64,000 nucleotides of DNA from CAYJAD01 sp964371835 (GCA_964371835.1 CAYJOP010000002.1:1-64000); one strand, 5' to 3'. Positions 17,504 to 27,031 are shown, counted from the first letter of the stretch. The notes: generated by a model from the sequence alone, not told the origin. A program made the numbers and translations.

Positions 17504-19115
17504 AAATAGCGAATGTATTTCCTTACGCATATTTTCTGGTATTCATCTTGGTGCAGAGATAAGTCTTTGTAGTGGTTCTTATGTGCTTGGTAAGGATATG
17601 TCTTGTGATATTATTCTACGCGATCAAAGCATAACAGCAAGGCATATTCGTATATTAGTTACACAAAATCCTGAAACTTCAACTCCCACGCAAGAAAGTA
17701 CAAATATTGATAATAGCAAAATAAGCGTGCACATTCAAAACTTAGATGGTAATATTAGCCATAAGGATGAAGTGTTAGCCGATAATAGTGAACTTGTGGC
17801 TCAAGAGCTTTATTCATTAGGACAAGTGCGCTTTGTGTGGTTTCGTTATGGAGAAACTGCAGACCTTGCTGAAATAGTACAAAAAGATTTACAAGATGAG
17901 GCTGAAGCGACCACTGCTCCAATAATAAATGCAGACTCTGAGCATGGCATTGACAACACAAACGACAACAATGTTGACGGTGAGGGTGGCAATTTTGTTG
18001 GCGATGACACGCAAGATACACCAAACACAACAGATGATAAATATCTTCGTTGGCGGCATTATGCTTTATTGTCCATAATAATTTTACTCTTATTTGGCAT
18101 AACTATAAGCATTAGTGATAATGCAAATAAAATTAGTCATAACAAGGCCTTACTGGCAAGCGTTTTGGAGGAAGGCAAGTTCTCAAGCCTAACTATACAA
18201 GAGGATAAGGGCAATCTTGTAGTGCAAGGTGTGCTAAAAAATGACAGTGAGTTTAAGCTTCTTAGCAAGTTGGTACAGAGTATGCATTTCCCTGTGTACT
18301 TTGACGTGAAAATTGAAAAGGATTTGATGAGAGCATTATTACAGGCAATGAATGGGCAAAGCTTTTATCCCATTTTGAAGCTTAATGCTTACAAAAAAGA
18401 ACTGACCATAGGCATGTATGTTAAGGACAAACTTGTTTTACAGGGGCTAAAATTACAATTAAATGAGCTTTTTCCAGTAATATCATCATATAAGATTAGT
18501 TATGATGTTTATTTTGAGCGTAAAATTAAAGCTTTAATTAATCAAGAGTTTAGCCATGAACTTAAAAATAAAATAAGAATGGAATTTTTACCTGGAATTA
18601 TTAAAATTTTTAGCAACTTACCGCCTGCAGGGATTTTGAAAGTTAAGGAAGAATTGAATAAGATTTCGGAAAAATTGCAAATAACGCTTGTGGCTGACTT
18701 TATGTTCGAAGAACCAAAAAACCGCCTTGTGCAAAAGGATGCAAAACCATTTATTACGGTTAATGAAAGCACAACACCACAAGTGGCAGTATATGGAAGT
18801 GAGATGCCAAGCAAGAGCACTGAGACCGCAACAGTACAAAACCCTAAAAATAATGATGTAGCTGTTGCAACATCTTCTAATGCAGAAGGGGTATCATCAA
18901 GTTTGCAGGCGATGCAGCAAGAAAGTTTTGAGTTTAGGGTTACAAGTATTAATATTAAACCAGTAAAATACATTGTTTTATCAACAGCCCAAAGAATTTT
19001 CATGGGTGGCATTTTACCAGGTGGCTATACTTTGATGGATGTGGATTTAGATGTGCTAAGTTTAGAAAAAGATGGGCGAATAACCACATATATCTTAAAT
19101 CAAAATAACAACTAA
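17496..19115 (+). CDS. sctD: T3SS inner-membrane ring protein SctD
   Basis: A 539-residue protein. The start at 17496 (MNENSECISLRIF) overlaps the sctC stop, with GGAG upstream. An N-terminal FHA-like domain (LRIFSGIHLGAEISLCSGSY...) is followed by an acidic linker, a membrane helix near residues 190-210 (YALLSIIILLLFGITISI) and a long periplasmic ring-building region. The C-terminal ~110 residues, after a Thr/Ser/Asn-rich spacer, are an extra segment. Order sctC-sctD matches Yersinia. Confidence 0.9.
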   Translation: MNENSECISLRIFSGIHLGAEISLCSGSYVLGKDMSCDIILRDQSITARHIRILVTQNPETSTPTQESTNIDNSKISVHIQNLDGNISHKDEVLADNSELVAQELYSLGQVRFVWFRYGETADLAEIVQKDLQDEAEATTAPIINADSEHGIDNTNDNNVDGEGGNFVGDDTQDTPNTTDDKYLRWRHYALLSIIILLLFGITISISDNANKISHNKALLASVLEEGKFSSLTIQEDKGNLVVQGVLKNDSEFKLLSKLVQSMHFPVYFDVKIEKDLMRALLQAMNGQSFYPILKLNAYKKELTIGMYVKDKLVLQGLKLQLNELFPVISSYKISYDVYFERKIKALINQEFSHELKNKIRMEFLPGIIKIFSNLPPAGILKVKEELNKISEKLQITLVADFMFEEPKNRLVQKDAKPFITVNESTTPQVAVYGSEMPSKSTETATVQNPKNNDVAVATSSNAEGVSSSLQAMQQESFEFRVTSINIKPVKYIVLSTAQRIFMGGILPGGYTLMDVDLDVLSLEKDGRITTYILNQNNN

Positions 19116-19125
19116 AGGAGGACGC

Positions 19126-19320
19126 ATGATTTCATTAATGGACGTTATAGATGCTAATCAACCAATAAGTCCCATCGTGGATGAGGTTAAAAGCATGAAA
19201 ACAGAGCTGAAAGCTAAAATGGATACAGGCCTTTCAGTGGAAGACATGAAAATTGCAAAAGCTCAGATGGAAGCTATTATAATTGCAGAAAACATTTTAG
19301 AAAATATTTTAAACAAATAA
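19126..19320 (+). CDS. YscE-like needle co-chaperone
   Basis: A 64-residue helical protein with AGGAGG before its ATG. The pattern MKTELKAKM...KAQMEAIIIAENILENIL is like YscE (66 residues), which with YscG holds the needle subunit before export. It lies just before the needle gene, as yscE does before yscF. Confidence 0.7.
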   Translation: MISLMDVIDANQPISPIVDEVKSMKTELKAKMDTGLSVEDMKIAKAQMEAIIIAENILENILNK

Positions 19321-19330
19321 GGATAATGAT

Positions 19331-19585
19331 ATGGCAGTTTCAGCTAATTTTGATATGAGTTCATTTATGTCTACTTGTTTTGACACTCTTGGAGAGTCAG
19401 GAAATAATTTGAATGCTAAACTTGATGGCCTTGGCAGTGGTGCCGATGGCGAAGAAATAGGCCCAGAAGAAATGCTACAATTACAATTTTCCATTGGACA
19501 ATACAATACATTGGTAGAATCAATGTCCAACGTAACAAAGAGTGTTACCGACGCTATGAAAAGCGTTGCACAGCGTGCAAGTTAA
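19331..19585 (+). CDS. sctF: T3SS needle subunit SctF
   Basis: An 84-residue protein with the needle-subunit shape: a helix, a turn, and a C-terminal helix LQLQFSIGQYNTLVESMSNVTKSVTDAMKSVAQRAS, matching the YscF/PrgI pattern of a Q-x-x-x-xYN repeat ending in a charged helix. Flanked by YscE-like and YscG-like chaperones. Confidence 0.9.
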   Translation: MAVSANFDMSSFMSTCFDTLGESGNNLNAKLDGLGSGADGEEIGPEEMLQLQFSIGQYNTLVESMSNVTKSVTDAMKSVAQRAS

Positions 19586-19606
19586 CGGAAAATACTAGGA
19601 GAAAAT

Positions 19607-19978
19607 ATGTTGAATGATCAAAACATTGCACGGCTTTTAGATATTGCAAATACTGCTAGCCATGTGGGCGATGCTAATAATGCTAAGCTTTTGTGCAAAG
19701 CTATTTTAGAAGTAAAGCCAAACTTTGCACCAGCCGAAATTTCACTTGCATATAACTATTTATCTGTGGATGAATTTGAAAAATCCATGCAAGTGTTGGA
19801 CGATGTATTGAAAAAAAACCCACAGGATGAGGAAGCTCTTTTCTTACTCAGTTTCCAGTGCTTCCTAATGGGTGATAGTAGTAAGGCACGCGAAGTTGCA
19901 AAGCCATTAGAAAATGCAAAAAATGAAGCTGTGCGTAACTTCGCAAAGGAAATAATGAGTGCGCCAGATTTTGTATAG
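19607..19978 (+). CDS. YscG-like TPR needle chaperone
   Basis: A 123-residue protein with TPR-like helices (DANNAKLLCKAILEVKPNFAPAEI; FEKSMQVLDDVLKKNP; EALFLLSFQCFLMGD). YscG wraps the C-terminal helix of the needle subunit with YscE. Position right after sctF and the C-terminal NEAVRNFAKEIM helix support this. Confidence 0.75.
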   Translation: MLNDQNIARLLDIANTASHVGDANNAKLLCKAILEVKPNFAPAEISLAYNYLSVDEFEKSMQVLDDVLKKNPQDEEALFLLSFQCFLMGDSSKAREVAKPLENAKNEAVRNFAKEIMSAPDFV

Positions 19979-19987
19979 GGTTCATAT

Positions 19988-20440
19988 ATGGATTTTTCCA
20001 CATTAGCTTCACAAAACACAAAGCTTATTGAAACTTTTGAAAAAAGCACTGCACCTGCGGGGGCTGACCTTAAGAGTGATGGTCCCCTTGCCCCCCCAGA
20101 TGCAAGCTTGGTTAAAGAGTTTGATGCAGCAATGCAAGCTCCAGCTGAAGCTACAGATATGCAGTCCATGCAAACAAATAGCATAGATGGTACTAAAACA
20201 TCAGCGCAAGAAATTGACCAAATAAATGGTCTTAATAATGAAAACAAGAATAATGTAGACCATACTGTAAAAGAACTACAGACAGCAGTGGAAGCTCTAG
20301 GACAAGGTCAAATGAGTCCAGAACAGCTTTTACGCATACAATATTTGTCAGGTATATTAAAGGTTTCTGTGGAAAGTGGCAATAAAATAATACAAAGTGC
20401 TTCTCAAGGTGTGGATTCAATGCTCAAACAACAAGGTTAA
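19988..20440 (+). CDS. sctI: T3SS inner rod protein SctI
   Basis: A 150-residue protein whose C-terminal ~70 residues (MSPEQLLRIQYLSGILKVSVESGNKIIQSASQGVDSML) match the YscI/PrgJ rod pattern, with a longer disordered N-terminus. The YscH gene found before yscI in Yersinia is absent. It lies between the needle chaperone and sctJ. Confidence 0.85.
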   Translation: MDFSTLASQNTKLIETFEKSTAPAGADLKSDGPLAPPDASLVKEFDAAMQAPAEATDMQSMQTNSIDGTKTSAQEIDQINGLNNENKNNVDHTVKELQTAVEALGQGQMSPEQLLRIQYLSGILKVSVESGNKIIQSASQGVDSMLKQQG

Positions 20441-20442
20441 TT

Positions 20443-21216
20443 ATGCAAAAAAATTATATGCATACAAAAAAAACTTTTCTATGGTTGCGTTATGCAAGTG
20501 TTTTTCTTTTGTCACTCTTGCTTTTTGCTTGTGATGTTGAACTATACCAAGGTTTAAACGAAAAACAAGCCAATGATATTTTGGCTGTTTTGCTTGAAAA
20601 TAACATTGGCGCACAAAAAGAATCCCAAGGCAAGGCTGGCTATGCCGTATTGGTTGATGAGGAAAATATCGTACGCGCCTTGGATTTGTTAAATGAGCGA
20701 AATCTACCACAAGAGAGTTTTCAAAGCCTTGGTTCAGTATTTACCAGTGATGGTCTGGTGTCCTCGGCTTCTTCCGAAAAGGCTCGCATGGCCTACGCCA
20801 TATCCCAAGAACTTTCTGATACATTTACCCGTATAGATGGGGTGCTCACAGCCAGAGTGCATATAGTATTGGGTGAGCAAGATCAATCTGGTAAGTTTAC
20901 AGTAAATCCTTCGGCAGCCATACTTATTCGCCACATACCAGATTCTTTAGTTGTAAACTATATACCGCAACTACAAAGTATTACAGAAAAATCTGTTCCT
21001 AAAATTAGTGGAAACAGTATTTCCATTGTGCTTATGCCTGTGCGCGAAAGTGTTAGCGTGCCTTGGACTAGTCCTCCGACATTTTTTCAAACATTGCTGC
21101 AAGGTAGCCATGATGCACCCTTGCTTATGTTAATGCTTGCCATCATAAGTATTGCTGGTTTGGTATATTTAATTCGTCTAAGCTTAGCGTTCATTCAAAG
21201 TAGAAAGAAAATTTAA
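20443..21216 (+). CDS. sctJ: T3SS inner-membrane ring lipoprotein SctJ
   Basis: A 257-residue protein with a lipoprotein signal (lipobox LLFAC, Cys about residue 27), two ring-building motifs (ELYQGLNEKQANDILAVLLENNI; the ARVHIVLGEQDQSGK domain) and a C-terminal membrane helix (LLMLMLAIISIAGLVYLIRL). Family members PrgK/YscJ form the ring in the inner membrane. A second ATG five codons downstream (MHTKK) could be the true start. Confidence 0.96.
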   Translation: MQKNYMHTKKTFLWLRYASVFLLSLLLFACDVELYQGLNEKQANDILAVLLENNIGAQKESQGKAGYAVLVDEENIVRALDLLNERNLPQESFQSLGSVFTSDGLVSSASSEKARMAYAISQELSDTFTRIDGVLTARVHIVLGEQDQSGKFTVNPSAAILIRHIPDSLVVNYIPQLQSITEKSVPKISGNSISIVLMPVRESVSVPWTSPPTFFQTLLQGSHDAPLLMLMLAIISIAGLVYLIRLSLAFIQSRKKI

Positions 21217-21221
21217 TAGTT

Positions 21222-21941
21222 ATGCATAAAAACTTTTTCCATGATATCTTGACTTATAATCCTGAGCTATTGCAGGGAATATTAGCATTTAATTTGCAGC
21301 AGCTTATGTCAGAGCCTGCAAATGCTTTGGAAGAAGATATGGCAAATGATTTTAGTAAAAATAGCCTAGCCCAATTGTGGGCCATACCAGAAGTTAAAAA
21401 AAAATATGCTAAAAAAAACCAAGTGTTTTTTTGGGATTTTGAAAATGAAGCCCGCCGTTTGGTTTTGCTAGATAAAGAAGTCTTGCAAAAACTCGTGCTT
21501 TATATGGGGGCAAGTCTTAATGCCAAGCACATTGCCAGATGTGTTACCCAAAAAGACACCTTGCATTTGCAAGAAAATCTTGGTCATGATGTTTTTAATT
21601 TTGCCCTGCATCGTGGTCAATTTATGATTGCTGAGGGAAGTATTAATTTATTTAAGTTCTTAAAGCATGAAGAACTATTAGCCAGAGTGATTTTAAGTGG
21701 TATTTTTGCATTGCATTTTTGTAGCTATGCTTTTCCAAGTTTACTTTATGATAGATTATGGCAAATTATGGAAGAGTTAGCTTTGAAAATTGAATTACAA
21801 GGCCATACCTTAAGGACTTATGTTGATGGAGTTCCCATTAACACTATTCCAGAAAAAGAGTTACAATTTCTCTGGTTTAGCATGAAGAAAATTTTAATTA
21901 AGGAAGTTGCACCGCAATGGAAGCCGTATTTCAGCGTGTAG
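21222..21941 (+). CDS. sctK: T3SS sorting-platform protein SctK
   Basis: A 239-residue soluble protein at the sctK position, between sctJ and sctL. The pattern FNLQQLMSEP...LAQLWAIPEVKKKY and the ending FSMKKILIKEV fit YscK/OrgA-type proteins, which link the cytoplasmic sorting platform to the inner ring. It overlaps sctL by 25 bases. Confidence 0.85.
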   Translation: MHKNFFHDILTYNPELLQGILAFNLQQLMSEPANALEEDMANDFSKNSLAQLWAIPEVKKKYAKKNQVFFWDFENEARRLVLLDKEVLQKLVLYMGASLNAKHIARCVTQKDTLHLQENLGHDVFNFALHRGQFMIAEGSINLFKFLKHEELLARVILSGIFALHFCSYAFPSLLYDRLWQIMEELALKIELQGHTLRTYVDGVPINTIPEKELQFLWFSMKKILIKEVAPQWKPYFSV

Positions 21942-22531
21942 ATAATCGCATAAGTCCTAGTCAAGATACCAAGGTACTTAAACCAAGCGACAGAGAAAAC
22001 TATATCCAGTCATCTCAAATTATTGAGCAAGCTCAAGCAAAGGCTGCCAAAATAATTGCCGATGCTGAAAAAATCTATGAGCAACGCAAAGAAGAAGGAT
22101 ACAACGATGGCTTGGCAGAAGCTAAGATGGAACATAGCGAAAAGATTATAGAAACTGTCATGTCTTCAGTTAGCTTCATTGAAAATATTGAAAGCACCTT
22201 GGTGGAAGTGGTTATATCATCCATTCGCAAAATACTAAATTCTTGCAGTAAGGAAGAGTTGGTTGAACAAATTGTACATAAGGCTTTGGGTCAAATACGC
22301 AATCAGCAAAAAGCTTTATTGCGCATAAATCCTGAAGATGAAAAAACCATTAAAGAGGCTCTTGCAGGCATGCTCACGGCTGGGGGTTCTGGTTTTATAG
22401 ATATTATGTCAGACCCACGACTTGAACGTACAGCCTGCATATTGGAAAGCGAGCTTGGAGTGGTAGATGCAAGTCTTGAAGTGCAACTTCAAGCTTTGGA
22501 ACAAGCTTTTAGGGCAAAGTTTAGTAAATAA
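21917..22531 (+). CDS. sctL: T3SS ATPase stator SctL
   Basis: A 204-residue protein of the YscL/FliH family: an Ala/Gln/Glu-rich coiled coil (QIIEQAQAKAAKIIADAEKIYEQRKEEGYNDG) followed by a conserved C-domain (RINPEDEKTIKEALAG; DPRLERTACILESELGVVDASLEVQL). It anchors and regulates the SctN ATPase. Confidence 0.94.
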   Translation: MEAVFQRVDNRISPSQDTKVLKPSDRENYIQSSQIIEQAQAKAAKIIADAEKIYEQRKEEGYNDGLAEAKMEHSEKIIETVMSSVSFIENIESTLVEVVISSIRKILNSCSKEELVEQIVHKALGQIRNQQKALLRINPEDEKTIKEALAGMLTAGGSGFIDIMSDPRLERTACILESELGVVDASLEVQLQALEQAFRAKFSK

Positions 22532-22542
22532 AGTGAAATGTT

Positions 22543-23859
22543 ATGGCATTTGAATACATAGGTCAATTGTTACAAAGTGTCGTGCACGAAACAAATACTC
22601 TAAGTGTGCGTGGACGAGTTGAGCAAGTAGTTGGTACTATTATTCGTGCTGTTATGCCTGGGGTCAAGGTTGGTGAGATTTGTATTTTGCGTAATCCATG
22701 GGAAGATTGGGAGCTAAAGGCCGAAGTTGTAGGTTTTATAAAAAACACTGCTCTGTTAACACCACTTGGAGATTTACAAGGCATTTCGCCAGAAACAGAA
22801 GTCATACCCACAGGAAAAATACATGCAATACCCGTAGGCACAGGTCTATTGGGGCGCGTACTTGATGGTATTGGCAATCCCATTGATGGAAAAGGCCCCT
22901 TGACACATAGTGCTTATTATCCTGCATATGCCGATGCACCAAATGCCATGCAACGCAAAATTATAAATAAATCCATAAGCCTTGGCATACGAGCCATTGA
23001 CGGCATATTAACATGCGGAGAAGGGCAACGTATGGGTATTTTTGCTGCCGCAGGTGGCGGAAAGAGTACCACTTTATCCTCCATAGTGCGCGGATGTTCA
23101 GCTGATATGTGCGTGCTTGCTCTTATTGGTGAGCGTGGGCGCGAAGTTAGGGAATTTATAGAGCATGATCTAGGGGAAGAAGGTAGAAAAAAAGCCGTAT
23201 TGGTTGTTTCAACTTCTGAAAAATCCGCCATGGAAAGATTAAAAGCCGCCTATACTGCCACGGCTATTGCCGAGTATTTTCGCGATCAAGGCAAGAGTGT
23301 ATTATTGCTCATGGATTCAGTAACTCGCTTTGGTCGCGCTTTGCGTGAAATAGGCCTTGCAGCGGGCGAACCACCCACTAGGCGTGGTTTTCCGCCTTCG
23401 GTGTTTTCAAGTTTACCCAAACTTATGGAGCGGGCTGGCAATTCTGACAAAGGCTCCATAACGGCTCTTTATACAGTGCTTGTGGAAGGTGATGATATGA
23501 CAGAACCCATTGCCGATGAAACACGCTCAATTTTGGATGGTCACATCATATTATCGCGTAAATTGGCATCTGCTAATCATTATCCAGCCATTGACATACA
23601 GGCAAGTGTTAGCCGAGTTATGACCATGATAAGCTCAGAGGAACATTTGTCTTCTGCTGGTAAGTTACGGCAAATATTGGCAAAGTATGCTGAGGTGGAG
23701 TTGTTGCTTCGCATTGGTGAATATAAAAGTGGCAGTGACCCACAGGCCGACGAGGCCATTGCAAAAATTAATAATGTGAATAATTTTTTACGCCAAGGGC
23801 GCAATGAATCTAGTACCTTTGAAGAAACGCTTGAGGCCTTGCATAAGGCAGTAAGCTAG
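22543..23859 (+). CDS. sctN: T3SS ATPase SctN
   Basis: A 438-residue F1-type ATPase of the YscN/FliI family. It has the Walker A motif AAAGGGKST, the Walker B region LLLMDSVTRFGRALRE, and the signature GEPPTRRGFPPSVFSSLPKLMERAG. It dissociates chaperone from substrate and unfolds cargo. It sits between sctL and sctO with very short spacing. Confidence 0.98.
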   Translation: MAFEYIGQLLQSVVHETNTLSVRGRVEQVVGTIIRAVMPGVKVGEICILRNPWEDWELKAEVVGFIKNTALLTPLGDLQGISPETEVIPTGKIHAIPVGTGLLGRVLDGIGNPIDGKGPLTHSAYYPAYADAPNAMQRKIINKSISLGIRAIDGILTCGEGQRMGIFAAAGGGKSTTLSSIVRGCSADMCVLALIGERGREVREFIEHDLGEEGRKKAVLVVSTSEKSAMERLKAAYTATAIAEYFRDQGKSVLLLMDSVTRFGRALREIGLAAGEPPTRRGFPPSVFSSLPKLMERAGNSDKGSITALYTVLVEGDDMTEPIADETRSILDGHIILSRKLASANHYPAIDIQASVSRVMTMISSEEHLSSAGKLRQILAKYAEVELLLRIGEYKSGSDPQADEAIAKINNVNNFLRQGRNESSTFEETLEALHKAVS

Positions 23860-23861
23860 TC

Positions 23862-24350
23862 ATGGCAAAGCAAGTATATCCTCTGTCCTCACTATTACAT
23901 GTGCGTGAGCATAGAGAAAATACAGCCCAGCGTGAACTAGCCTTAGCAAGGCAAGAAAAAGAAAATGCCCAAAATTTGCTACTTGAAGCAGAAAATGCCT
24001 TGGTAGAATATGCTAAATGGCTTAAAAATGAAGAAAAAATACGCTATGATGCCCTCATTGGGCAAAGCTGCACCAAAAAAGATTTTGATGATTTAAAAAA
24101 TAGTATGGCCAAGCTCATGGAGCGTGAAATTGAACTGGGTCAGGAGGTTGAAAAAGCAAAAGAATACCTGAAAGAAAGAGAAGAAATATTAATAAAATGC
24201 AAAAACTACCATATCCAAATGCAAAAAGATAAAGAAAAAATCCTTGCGCATAAAGATTTATGGCAAGAAGAAATATTAAAAGAAGAAGTAAAGGCAGAAG
24301 ATGCTGAACTTGAAGAATTTAAGCCTGCGCAGCATGAAGATTTACAATAG
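23862..24350 (+). CDS. sctO: T3SS central stalk SctO
   Basis: A 162-residue, almost wholly coiled-coil protein rich in Glu, Lys and Ala, beginning AKQVYPLSSLLHVREHRENTA, like YscO/FliJ (about 150 residues). Two bases separate it from sctN. It forms the rotor-like stalk between the ATPase and SctV. Confidence 0.9.
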   Translation: MAKQVYPLSSLLHVREHRENTAQRELALARQEKENAQNLLLEAENALVEYAKWLKNEEKIRYDALIGQSCTKKDFDDLKNSMAKLMEREIELGQEVEKAKEYLKEREEILIKCKNYHIQMQKDKEKILAHKDLWQEEILKEEVKAEDAELEEFKPAQHEDLQ

Positions 24351-24364
24351 TTTGGAGGATTATA

Positions 24365-25144
24365 ATGAATAGAATTAATATAGATGGCGCACAAATGCAA
24401 AATCATACTCAACAATCTCCAGCCGAAGCACCGTTTAACAAATCAGATCAAAAAAATTTTGAAAATGCTTTGGAAGGAGATCAAGAAACTCAGCATAATA
24501 AACAAAATGTTGTTGATACAAAGAATTCAAAAGAGCAGCCAAATTTTAATCTGCCAAAAAACCAAGATCAACAAAACTTCAAAGGACTTACTGACCCAAG
24601 GGCGCTTATTGAACCAAAAAAATTTGCCAATGCTCAACATGCTAAGCAAGAGCAAGCGGCAGAGCACGCACTTAAACAAGAGGATCAAAGTGGGGCTCAA
24701 TCCATGCAGGCCTTGTATAGTAGCCAGCAAAGTCTCATTAACCAATTACAAGGTTCTGCTCCAGCAACTGCAACTCAAGGGCTTGATAATTCTGCAAACC
24801 TAGAAGCCACAGCCAAACTAGCGGAAAGTATTTTGGTTTCGCAACCCAATGCAGAAAATCAAGAAGTGCGCATTAAAGTAAGCCAAGATATTTTACAACA
24901 AACAGAAATCATCATAGCTCGGCTAGAACAAGGTGGCTTACAGGTAACACTTGTAACCGATAATGAAAGATCATGGCAAACTTTGGTTCAGGGACAGCAT
25001 GAGTTGAGGGAAATGCTAGCTAAGGATGAAAGTGATGTTAAGGTTAAGGTTCAAACCACTGAAGAAAGTCAAGCTGAAAGCAATGATCAACAAAAGCGCT
25101 CACGCGGTTTAAATGACTTGCAAGAAAATGAAAATGATAACTAG
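24365..25144 (+). CDS. sctP: T3SS needle-length ruler SctP
   Basis: A 259-residue Gln/Asn-rich protein, disordered in its first ~150 residues, with a folded C-terminal part (EVRIKVSQDILQQTEIIIARLEQGGLQVTLVTDNERSWQTLV) that fits the substrate-switch domain of YscP/FliK. GGAGG precedes the ATG. Sequence in the family is poorly conserved, so position between sctO and sctQ is the main support. Confidence 0.85.
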   Translation: MNRINIDGAQMQNHTQQSPAEAPFNKSDQKNFENALEGDQETQHNKQNVVDTKNSKEQPNFNLPKNQDQQNFKGLTDPRALIEPKKFANAQHAKQEQAAEHALKQEDQSGAQSMQALYSSQQSLINQLQGSAPATATQGLDNSANLEATAKLAESILVSQPNAENQEVRIKVSQDILQQTEIIIARLEQGGLQVTLVTDNERSWQTLVQGQHELREMLAKDESDVKVKVQTTEESQAESNDQQKRSRGLNDLQENENDN

Positions 25145-25151
25145 GTAATTT

Positions 25152-26270
25152 ATGACAAATTATTCATCATATGTCTTGCCCAAAAGCTCAGTAATTGCTG
25201 CAAGTATAAACAATGTGTTAAGTCAAAGTGCTCATCCTTGGCCTCTGAATTTAGGCACTAAAGTTGTGTCATTGCGTCCAGTTTTCTTTCCTTTGCAGCC
25301 AGTATATTCAAGCGTGTTATCGCTTCAAGTGGGGGACGCTGTTTTTTACCTTAGCTTGCAAAAAAATGACTGGTGTTTATTGCATAGTGCCTTTGATGAT
25401 ATGGAAAATGCAAAAGATATTTCCTTGCCTGCGGCTTTGGAGCAAGCACTTTTAGAAAATTTAGCAAGCCCCATTATTGATAGTTTAAGCACTATGTTTG
25501 AACTAAATATTAGTATTATTGAAAGTTTTGTGCAAGATGAAGTCAAAGAGTTTTCTTATGAAACTTTACAAAAAAACAATCAACGAATTTGTTTTGCCAT
25601 GAGTAATGCAGACAACAGCAAGGAATTTTTAGCAGACTTATGGATTCCTAATAATTATAATATAAGCAATGTGCTTAGTAAGCTTAGACAAATACTGCCA
25701 ATGGACGAAGCCTGTTCAACAGCTTGGCTTGATGATGTACCAGTAAGTATTTGTTTTGAAGCTGGCCATGTGGCTCTTTCTTCACAAAGTTTCATTGATC
25801 TTGAGTGTGGCGATGTATTTTTGCCTGACAAAATGTATATTAAATCCGAAGGTGATAGCAAATTAAAGTTAACCATTTATACACAAAAAACAAATGAAAA
25901 TCCATTATTTACCTTTGGAAAAATGAGTGGCGATGAACTTAAAATTTTGGAGGATTGGCAAATGAATAAGCCCGAAGATAATTTAGAAAATGCACAAGAA
26001 GGCATTGCCGATGAAGATATTGCAAACAATGAGGAAACCTTAAGCCTAGATGAAGCTTTAGAAAATCTCGAAGTGTCGGTTGTTTTTGAGCTTGAAAGGC
26101 GCAGTATGAACCTACAAGATGCCAAAAACATTGCCAAGGGTTACACCTTTGCCCTTGAGTGTGACAACAATTCGCCCGTGACCTTGCGCGTGAATGGTAA
26201 AAATGTTGGTATGGGTAGGCTTGTTGATATGGATGGCTTGCTTGGCGTTGAAGTAGTAAAACTTGGATAA
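25152..26270 (+). CDS. sctQ: T3SS cytoplasmic ring protein SctQ
   Basis: A 372-residue protein whose last ~75 residues form a SpoA domain (LENLEVSVVFELERRSMNL, then VTLRVNGKNVGMGRLVDMDG, then LGVEVVKLG), as in YscQ/FliN. The N-terminal part is long and divergent. Many SctQ genes also make the C-terminal domain from an internal start; an internal ATG at the MNKPEDN position is a possible site. Confidence 0.93.
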   Translation: MTNYSSYVLPKSSVIAASINNVLSQSAHPWPLNLGTKVVSLRPVFFPLQPVYSSVLSLQVGDAVFYLSLQKNDWCLLHSAFDDMENAKDISLPAALEQALLENLASPIIDSLSTMFELNISIIESFVQDEVKEFSYETLQKNNQRICFAMSNADNSKEFLADLWIPNNYNISNVLSKLRQILPMDEACSTAWLDDVPVSICFEAGHVALSSQSFIDLECGDVFLPDKMYIKSEGDSKLKLTIYTQKTNENPLFTFGKMSGDELKILEDWQMNKPEDNLENAQEGIADEDIANNEETLSLDEALENLEVSVVFELERRSMNLQDAKNIAKGYTFALECDNNSPVTLRVNGKNVGMGRLVDMDGLLGVEVVKLG

Positions 26271-26273
26271 AGT

Positions 26274-26924
26274 ATGACAGAATTTAATCCGTTTTATTTT
26301 ATGGTGGGTATGTCCGCACTGGGACTGGCTCCATTTATGTTAATGATGACAACATCTTATGTTAAAATTGTTGTCGTGGTGTCCTTAGTTCGTAATGCCC
26401 TTGGAGTGCAGCAAATACCTCCGGTTATGGTAATTAATGGCCTTGCCATTGTATTAACTATTTTTATTATGGCACCAGTGGCTGAAGATACACTTGAAGT
26501 GCTCTCCAAACAAGAAATTTCGCAAGACTTGAATATGACAGAAATTCTTCGCATTGCGCCGCCAGTTTCAGAGCCAATGCGTAATTTTTTAGAAAGAAAT
26601 ACCGATGCACATATCTTACAAGCCTTATTGAGCACAGCAAGAAATATTTGGCCGCAAAATCAGCAAAGTTCCATAAATGAAAGAAACTTATTTATTCTTG
26701 TGCCATCATTTACCATATCTGAATTGACTAGAGCCTTTGAAATGGGCTTTTTGTTATTCTTGCCATTTGTTGCCATTGACCTTATTATTTCAAATATATT
26801 GCTAGCAATGGGTATGATGATGGTTTCACCCATGACTATTTCATTACCGTTTAAACTGCTATTGTTTGTTACTTTAAATGGATGGTTAAAAATTACGCAG
26901 GGGCTTTTGCTAAGCTATAATTAG
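26274..26924 (+). CDS. sctR: T3SS export gate protein SctR
   Basis: A 216-residue, four-helix membrane protein of the YscR/FliP family, with TTSYVKIVVVVSLVRNALGVQQIPP, LVPSFTISELTRAFEMGFLLFLPFVAIDLI and a C-terminal GWLKITQGL, all hallmarks. It is the last structural gene of the rightward operon; its partners sctS, sctT and sctU are in the other operon, a split R/STU layout. Confidence 0.98.
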   Translation: MTEFNPFYFMVGMSALGLAPFMLMMTTSYVKIVVVVSLVRNALGVQQIPPVMVINGLAIVLTIFIMAPVAEDTLEVLSKQEISQDLNMTEILRIAPPVSEPMRNFLERNTDAHILQALLSTARNIWPQNQQSSINERNLFILVPSFTISELTRAFEMGFLLFLPFVAIDLIISNILLAMGMMMVSPMTISLPFKLLLFVTLNGWLKITQGLLLSYN

Positions 26925-26984
26925 TCACATTAAAATGTATTTAACCATTTAATATAATGTTCTTTTATTGATAGAGTCATTAAG

Positions 26985-27031
26985 TAAGATTGCCAAGAAA
27001 TAATCATAATGCCAAAGTTAAGGCAATCTTA
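26985..27031. terminator. Inverted repeat after sctR
   Basis: Arms TAAGATTGCC (26985-26994) and GGCAATCTTA (27022-27031) enclose a 27-base loop about 60 bases after sctR. No U-tract follows, so it may be a weak terminator or an operator. A second hairpin at 27063-27083 has 9-bp perfect arms (CGAAATTTT) and is followed by GC-rich palindromic bits up to 27125. Confidence 0.4.
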
